From: Methanoregulaceae archaeon UBA467
GTDB taxonomy: Archaea; Halobacteriota; Methanomicrobia; Methanomicrobiales; Methanospirillaceae
NCBI GenBank assembly: GCA_002503825.1
Contig: DASP01000012.1
Location: 185,334 to 196,067, forward strand
DNA: 10,734 nt
Reading direction: 5' to 3'
Positions within the stretch are counted from its first letter, which is position 1, and the number at the start of each line of letters is the position of its first letter. A program made the translations under genes and the position numbers. Of the stretch, positions 7,258 to 10,734 are shown one piece after another. The notes beneath the pieces were generated by a model. That model saw only the letters and a program-made list of their open reading frames with translations, searched no databases and was not told the DNA's origin.

Positions 7258-7265
7258 CCATATAC
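7258..7265 (-). promoter_or_regulatory. TATA-like box for the flavin reductase-nitroreductase pair
   Basis: The leftward strand reads GTATATGG. A start about 25 bases on, near 7237, would leave a leader of about 27 bases containing the GAGG ribosome site. A second AT-rich candidate lies farther out at 7311-7320. Confidence 0.3.
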
Positions 7266-7333
7266 AGGAGGAATGCGTTCTGTTCTTCTGCACGGGCAGC
7301 CTGAACCATTAAATTAAAATCTGCCTTTACTGA

Positions 7334-7341
7334 ATATATAG
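7334..7341 (+). promoter_or_regulatory. TATA-like box for the HxlR regulator gene
   Basis: AATATATAG lies about 47 bases before the ATG at 7384. The predicted start near 7362 falls inside the GGTAA repeat cluster, and GGAAGT at 7374-7379 serves as a likely ribosome site. Confidence 0.45.
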
Positions 7342-7367
7342 GTAATACAGGTAAAAATGTAACATAC
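7340..7367. repeat. tandem GGTAA-type elements, candidate operator
   Basis: AGGTAA occurs at 7340-7345 and again at 7349-7354, nine bases apart. A third TGTAAC follows at 7358-7363, inside the short palindrome ATGTAACAT (7357-7365). The cluster overlaps the predicted transcription start of the HxlR gene and lies between the divergent genes. Autoregulation by the HxlR protein is a reasonable inference, but no binding consensus is known to me. Confidence 0.3.
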
Positions 7368-7383
7368 TTTCCTGGAAGTAACC

Positions 7384-7761
7384 ATGACATTCACAAAAAA
7401 CGGAAAGACCTACTATTGTCCTGTCGAGGCGGCCCTTGACGTAATCGGCGGCAAGTGGAAGCCCCTCATCCTCTGGGCTCTCGGGGATAACGTTCTCCGG
7501 TTCAATGAACTGCAAAAGACGATTCCGGGTGTGAATACAAAGATGCTGACCAAGCAGCTCCGCGAACTGGAGAAGGACGGTGTAATCCGGAGGACCGTGT
7601 ATCCCGAGGTGCCGCCCCGGGTGGAATATGCAATCACGGAGTTTGGAAAGACGCTCATCCCCATTCTGCAGGAGCTCTGCAACTGGGGAGCCACCTATCT
7701 TGAGATCGAGGACGCGTCCTCGTACCAGTGCCCGAAAAAAGCGGGAACGATAAAGGGATGA
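7384..7761 (+). CDS. HxlR-family winged-helix transcriptional regulator, probable redox sensor
   Basis: The 125-residue protein is a typical HxlR (MarR/DUF24-type) dimeric regulator: C12-PVEAALDVIGGKWKPLILW at the N-terminus, recognition region RFNELQKTIPGVNTKMLTKQLRELEKDG about 39-66, and a wing with RRTVYPEVPPRVEY at 69-82. C12 sits at the position of the redox-sensing cysteine in Bacillus YodB and HypR. C99 and C116 could form a partner disulfide. It is transcribed away from the flavin reductase-nitroreductase pair, which it very probably controls along with itself. YodB and HypR likewise control nitroreductase or azoreductase genes. The inducer (quinone, diamide-like or hypochlorite-like stress) cannot be read from the sequence. 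Confidence 0.92.
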   Translation: MTFTKNGKTYYCPVEAALDVIGGKWKPLILWALGDNVLRFNELQKTIPGVNTKMLTKQLRELEKDGVIRRTVYPEVPPRVEYAITEFGKTLIPILQELCNWGATYLEIEDASSYQCPKKAGTIKG

Positions 7762-7836
7762 CCGCCCTGTTTCTCGTTTATCCGGCCGGGTTGTAACAGG
7801 AACCGAATTTTATACAAGTCCCGGCTCCCGGTCCCG

Positions 7837-8301
7837 TTATTCAAACTGTTCCCGCTCCAGCCGGTACGTATACCATCCAAGCCGGCTGGCCCCGATTCTC
7901 TCGTAAAATCGTATGGAGGGCTCGTTCCACGTGAGCACCATCCACTCCATGCGCCCGCACCCGCGGATCCTGGCCTCGTTTACGCAGAAGTCAAAGAGCC
8001 GCTTTCCAAAACCCCGCCCCCGGCACTCTTCGAGCACGAAGATATCTTCCAGGTACAGGGTGGGACGGGCAATGAAGGTGGAATACATAAAAAAGAACGT
8101 GACAAACCCGACCGGCTCGTCTCCAAGCCTGCCGATATAGCCCTCGAATTTCGGGGAATCCTGCCGGATATCCTCCCTGAGCCGTAACCGGGCACACTCA
8201 TCCGGCGGATCAATCTTCTCGTATACCGCAAGCCGGCCGAGGAGGTCCAGGAACTCAGGAAAGGTCTTCTCGGTCACCCGTTCTATGGTAAACTCATGCA
8301 T
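7837..8301 (-). CDS. GNAT N-acetyltransferase, diamine (SSAT)-like
   Basis: With the ATG at 8301 the protein has 154 residues. It has the GNAT acetyl-CoA loop R94-GRGFGKR followed by a helix. The flanking signatures YLEDIFV (83-89) and WNEPSIRFYERIGAS (125-139) closely follow those I recall from spermidine/spermine N1-acetyltransferase. The predicted reaction is acetyl transfer from acetyl-CoA to a polyamine or other primary amine; the exact substrate is inferred only. The frame is open to a GTG at 8310, three codons earlier, which is an alternative start. The gene converges on the HxlR gene and lies 162 bases downstream of the SnoaL-like gene. No strong promoter is visible, so read-through from that gene is possible. 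Confidence 0.85.
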   Translation of the reverse strand: MHEFTIERVTEKTFPEFLDLLGRLAVYEKIDPPDECARLRLREDIRQDSPKFEGYIGRLGDEPVGFVTFFFMYSTFIARPTLYLEDIFVLEECRGRGFGKRLFDFCVNEARIRGCGRMEWMVLTWNEPSIRFYERIGASRLGWYTYRLEREQFE

Positions 8302-8463
8302 ATGACCCACTTTGGAACTGATAGGATTTGCGGAACGATATGTGCATCGCTGTCATTTCCAGACCAGGACAGAGTACTATCGACAACCCGGCTAATTTTC
8401 AAGTGTATCGATGGTGCATGGATGGAAGAGAAATGAATGTACCGGGGAAGGATATAGTTCGAA

Positions 8464-8859
8464 TCAGCCCGGCTGGCGGAAGAGCCCCTGCATATCGGCA
8501 CAGTCCCGGTGTCCCACGAGTTTTCCGTCTCCAAACCGGTAGGAGTCCATCCCTGCCACGCTCACCCTCCTGCCGGTCGCGGGTATTCCGAAGAAGTCCC
8601 CCTTCTGCGTCCCTTCCCTGTGGTACCGGGCTGCGACAAGGTCTCCCTCCGCGATGCAGTCTTCCAGGCCGAACTGCAGGTCGGGAAATGAAAGAGTAAA
8701 TGCTTTTAACTTGTTCCGTATCCCTTCGGCACCGGGGAGATGGCCCGGAACCGGGTTATGTTCGACATACATGACGCCGACGAGATCGTCCGGCAGTTCA
8801 TACCGCCCCTTGTTGAGGATCTCGGAGAATAACATCCGTATTGCATCTTTGTCGGTCAT
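8464..8859 (-). CDS. SnoaL-like ester cyclase-family protein
   Basis: The 131-residue small protein has the NTF2-like/SnoaL pattern: an N-terminal helix, VEHNPVPGHLPGAEGIRNKL (32-51), FPDLQFGLEDCIAEGDLVAARY (58-79), GTQKGDFFGIPATGRRVSVAGMD (83-105) and a terminal strand followed by GLF. Relatives act as polyketide cyclases or of unknown hydrolase-type function, usually as small oligomers with an internal pocket. In relatives I recall, the last strand usually ends E-H-W; here it reads V-G-H-R-D (115-119), so the pocket may be altered. The ATG at 8859 has GGTG (complement of 8867-8870) seven bases upstream. The physiological substrate is unknown; nothing next to it suggests polyketide synthesis. 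Confidence 0.85.
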   Translation of the reverse strand: MTDKDAIRMLFSEILNKGRYELPDDLVGVMYVEHNPVPGHLPGAEGIRNKLKAFTLSFPDLQFGLEDCIAEGDLVAARYHREGTQKGDFFGIPATGRRVSVAGMDSYRFGDGKLVGHRDCADMQGLFRQPG

Positions 8860-9256
8860 GTCCGTTCACCACGACAGATGTTTTTGTTTCCGGGCCGAAT
8901 ACAGATGTACTTTTCTGTCTTGAGGTTTCCCCACTGCAAACCGGAAAGGTCCGGATAGGAACAAACCGGGCCAGAAAAATATCACGGGATGCAACGATCA
9001 TAACCTTGTCAGTTCATTCTGCCGGACAGTTTCCGTGCCGGTTTTTTCAGGATAAACACACTCCGGATAATCCATATGCATTAAAACCGGAAGAAAACCC
9101 CTTCACCCGTATATTTCATCATGTATCCGGCAGTATCCCGGATGACGAGGGTTTGAACGGTCCGGGACGTCTGCCGGCATCAGGTTTCTCAATTTTCCTC
9201 CCTGTCATGAAAGTCTTTACCTCTGGAAGTGTACCTTTTACGCAGGAGGCCGGCAG
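8860..9256. other. longest gene-free stretch, upstream of the TPR gene
   Basis: No convincing gene is assigned. On the left it must contain the leftward SnoaL promoter. The 8-base element ACAGATGT occurs there twice, at 8874-8881 and 8901-8908. On the right it must contain the TPR promoter; AT-rich candidates are CATTAAAA near 9078-9085 and GTATATTT near 9110-9117. One rightward frame stays open from 8841 across the region and into the TPR gene, but it lacks a good ribosome site and overlaps two better genes. Confidence 0.5.
9244..9249 (+). promoter_or_regulatory. perfect Shine-Dalgarno AGGAGG that fixes a TTG start
   Basis: AGGAGG is followed after seven bases by TTG at 9257. It is the strongest ribosome site in the window and identifies TTG as the start of the TPR protein. 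Confidence 0.75.
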
Positions 9257-10525
9257 TTGGAATTCCCTGCAAATGAAAAAATTATCACGGCAGGAATCGG
9301 GGTTGGAGTATTCCTGCTTATCACGACATATTTTCTTGCTTTTGTCCTGTTTGGACGACTCACGGAATATATCCTGCTTCTTTTAGCCATAGAAATCCTC
9401 GTCACGCTCCTGTTCAGTGCCATATTTTTAAAAAGACGCTATCTATGGACAACGCTCGCCAGGCCGGTTGCCGCGGGCGTCCTGCTCTCCATACTGGTAA
9501 CCGTCATCGTCATCGTTATCGGCACAACCATGATCCATGCCCCTCTTCCGCCGCCTGACTCGCACGCAGTGAGCAGCGGAAGAAGTGTCCTTATGATGGC
9601 GGTCCCGACTGACGAGATCACGACATCCTCCCCGGAGGCAAAGGAACTGCTGATTAAAGGACTTACAGCAGCTTCCCGGAACAACGGGTTCGAAGAGGCG
9701 ATACGGCATTACGATCAGGCACTTGCACTTGATCCGGACTTCACCACCGCCTGGATGGCGAAAGGAGTTGCCCTCCATAACATCGGGTCCCATGAGGAAG
9801 CGATCGGGTGCATTGACCGGGCGATTGCCCTCGAACCGGAAAATGCCGGCGCCTTGTCGCTCAAAGGGATCATGCTGGCCAGCTCCGGTCATCCCGAAGA
9901 GGCTGCGGAATGCTATACCAGGGCGTCAGAGATCAATCCCATCTACCAGGGTCCTCCGCCGGGTGCTGCTCTTCCTACGACTGCACCGTTTCTTAACGGA
10001 ACATATGATAGTAACGTGTCGAAAACCGGGTCATCAGAGCGGGATTCACCTTATCCGCCGTCAGATCTCCCCACAATCTATTTCGATTCTCTTGAGGAGG
10101 TCCGGCACAGCCTCGGGGTATACCTTTCCATTCCCACTTGTCTTCCCGAAGGGTACTCGTATCGTGGGGGATACCTGACGGCGGCAGACGGAATAGCTGT
10201 CCTCTTCATCTCCAATGATACGGTCACACTCCGGTTAATCCAGGGATCGTGGTATGAAAGGGTCGAAGGAGTATTATCAGGAACATCCAGCCCTGTTTCA
10301 TCCGGTGAAATTCGCGGAACCTGCACAGAAAATGGAACGATGCACCAGTTGCACTGGACCGAACGTGTATGGAAAAGGCAGTTTTACCTCATCGGAGAAC
10401 TACCCTGCCAGGAGTTCGTGCGTATGGCAGAGTCCCTCGCCCCGCTTACCAATGAAACCCTGGAAAGCGTCAACTGGTCAGAACCGATCCCTTCGATACC
10501 GTTGCCAGGCCCCCTGAAAATATGA
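9257..10525 (+). CDS. three-TM membrane protein with TPR repeats and DUF4367-like C-terminal domain
   Basis: The 422-residue protein starts at a TTG fixed by the AGGAGG site at 9244-9249. Three hydrophobic helices lie at about 10-33, 37-58 and 70-92. A linker is followed by about three TPR units (127-160, 161-194, 195-228) with the usual A-x-x-x-Y-D/A-x-A-L-x-L-x-P periodicity. A proline/serine-rich spacer (229-277) comes next. The C-terminal region (about 278-397) has V-YLSIPTCLPEGY, a V-T-L-R-L-I-Q strand and a final FVRMAESL, resembling DUF4367. Several N-x-S/T sequons in this half fit an extracellular location. Helix topology favours TPR and C-terminal parts outside the cell, but this is inferred. 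The role is unknown; TPRs suggest a protein-binding scaffold at the envelope. Confidence 0.85.
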   Translation: MEFPANEKIITAGIGVGVFLLITTYFLAFVLFGRLTEYILLLLAIEILVTLLFSAIFLKRRYLWTTLARPVAAGVLLSILVTVIVIVIGTTMIHAPLPPPDSHAVSSGRSVLMMAVPTDEITTSSPEAKELLIKGLTAASRNNGFEEAIRHYDQALALDPDFTTAWMAKGVALHNIGSHEEAIGCIDRAIALEPENAGALSLKGIMLASSGHPEEAAECYTRASEINPIYQGPPPGAALPTTAPFLNGTYDSNVSKTGSSERDSPYPPSDLPTIYFDSLEEVRHSLGVYLSIPTCLPEGYSYRGGYLTAADGIAVLFISNDTVTLRLIQGSWYERVEGVLSGTSSPVSSGEIRGTCTENGTMHQLHWTERVWKRQFYLIGELPCQEFVRMAESLAPLTNETLESVNWSEPIPSIPLPGPLKI

Positions 10526-10564
10526 ACACGGATCATTTACAGGCCGTCCCGGTCTGCTAAGTCT

Positions 10565-10605
10565 CTGACTGATCATTTCCTTACGGGATCAGCACTGTAA
10601 GTCAG
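10565..10605. repeat. nested inverted repeat downstream of the TPR gene
   Basis: CTGAC at 10565-10569 pairs with GTCAG at 10601-10605. Directly inside it, TGATC at 10570-10574 pairs with GATCA at 10587-10591. Stacked, these give ten pairs with a nine-base bulge on the 3' side. CTTAC/GTAAG (10580-10584/10597-10601) can form instead. No T-run follows, so termination is uncertain. Confidence 0.3.
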
Positions 10606-10640
10606 GTATATCCGGAGGAATCGGGTATCAGTCCTGTCCT

Positions 10641-10650
10641 GTATAAAATT
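10641..10650 (+). promoter_or_regulatory. TATA-like box for a gene beyond the right edge
   Basis: GTATAAAATT is the best TATA match in the last 200 bases. It predicts transcription from near 10670, leaving a leader of about 60 bases before the Shine-Dalgarno at 10724. Confidence 0.4.
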
Positions 10651-10723
10651 TGGAAACCAGTATCCCCGATACAGGGCGGATATTAAGGAAAAACAGCGAT
10701 CCCCGACGTAAATCAGATATAGC

Positions 10724-10728
10724 AGGAG
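10724..10728 (+). promoter_or_regulatory. Shine-Dalgarno AGGAG at the right edge
   Basis: AGGAG is followed by six bases before the window ends. A start codon at or just after position 10735 would be at normal spacing, so a rightward gene probably begins there. Confidence 0.45.
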
Positions 10729-10734
10729 AAACAG

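Larger units (their letters stand above)
10526..10734. other. intergenic end of the window with structured repeats and a promoter/leader for a next gene
   Basis: No complete gene lies here. It holds a nested inverted repeat (10565-10605), a TATA-like box (10641-10650) with short alternative hairpins in the predicted leader, and a Shine-Dalgarno at the edge (10724-10728). A leftward frame is open from the edge to 10573 (about 53 codons) but is not favoured. Confidence 0.4.

Noticed and set aside
8455..8468. TTCGAAT resembling a tRNA T-loop
   Set aside because: The flanking bases do not form the five-pair T-stem and no acceptor or anticodon arms are present nearby.
9443..9892. Leftward open frame of 149 codons antisense to the TPR gene
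   Set aside because: The sense strand encodes clear TPR repeats with a perfect ribosome site; the antisense residues show no pattern.
10573..10734. Leftward open frame of about 53 codons at the right edge
   Set aside because: Such a length is expected by chance in one of six frames, and the TATA box and Shine-Dalgarno on the other strand give a better explanation.
1..10734. CRISPR array, insertion sequence, integrase or phage genes
   Set aside because: No spaced direct repeats of CRISPR length, no transposase or integrase motifs and no terminal inverted repeats were found on either strand.

Overview
The window reads as chromosomal DNA of a methanogenic archaeon, most likely of the Methanomicrobiales (Methanoregula/Methanosphaerula-like). 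This is inferred from gene content (a PKD-repeat surface protein, polyferredoxin-type redox proteins, a ferredoxin-nitroreductase fusion, a DUF6653-like membrane protein, a TPR membrane protein), archaeal TATA-like boxes, a mix of leadered and poorly leadered genes, and medium GC with frequent CCGG. No rRNA, tRNA, CRISPR array, transposase or integrase was found.

Layout from left to right. Positions 1-44 hold the last codons of a rightward gene, followed by a hairpin plus T-run. Two leftward genes follow: a cysteine-rich ferredoxin (215-865) and a Fic-family AMP-transferase with a C-terminal winged helix (1008-2297). A small four-helix membrane protein (2609-3163, +) converges on a leftward two-gene unit. 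That unit is a PKD-repeat membrane protein (3920-5635) and, immediately downstream, a soluble protein of unknown function (3273-3911). A leftward flavin reductase (6620-7210) and ferredoxin-nitroreductase fusion (5798-6619) abut without a gap, and they are divergent from an HxlR-type regulator (7384-7761, +). Leftward SSAT-like acetyltransferase (7837-8301) and SnoaL-like (8464-8859) genes follow. After the longest gene-free stretch (8860-9256) comes a rightward 3-TM/TPR/DUF4367-like protein (9257-10525). The right edge carries a TATA-like box and a Shine-Dalgarno placed for a gene starting just outside the window.

The clearest functional module is HxlR regulator + flavin reductase + ferredoxin-nitroreductase. 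It resembles in architecture the bacterial YodB/HypR redox-switch loci, with electrons probably flowing from ferredoxin clusters to FMN. The least explained unit is the PKD membrane protein and its translationally close partner of unknown function. Its cytoplasmic tail carries a duplicated V-x-V-x-[W/F]-SGGI element, and it is the best candidate here for something undescribed. The Fic protein also stands out because the glutamate of the usual auto-inhibitory motif appears to be missing.
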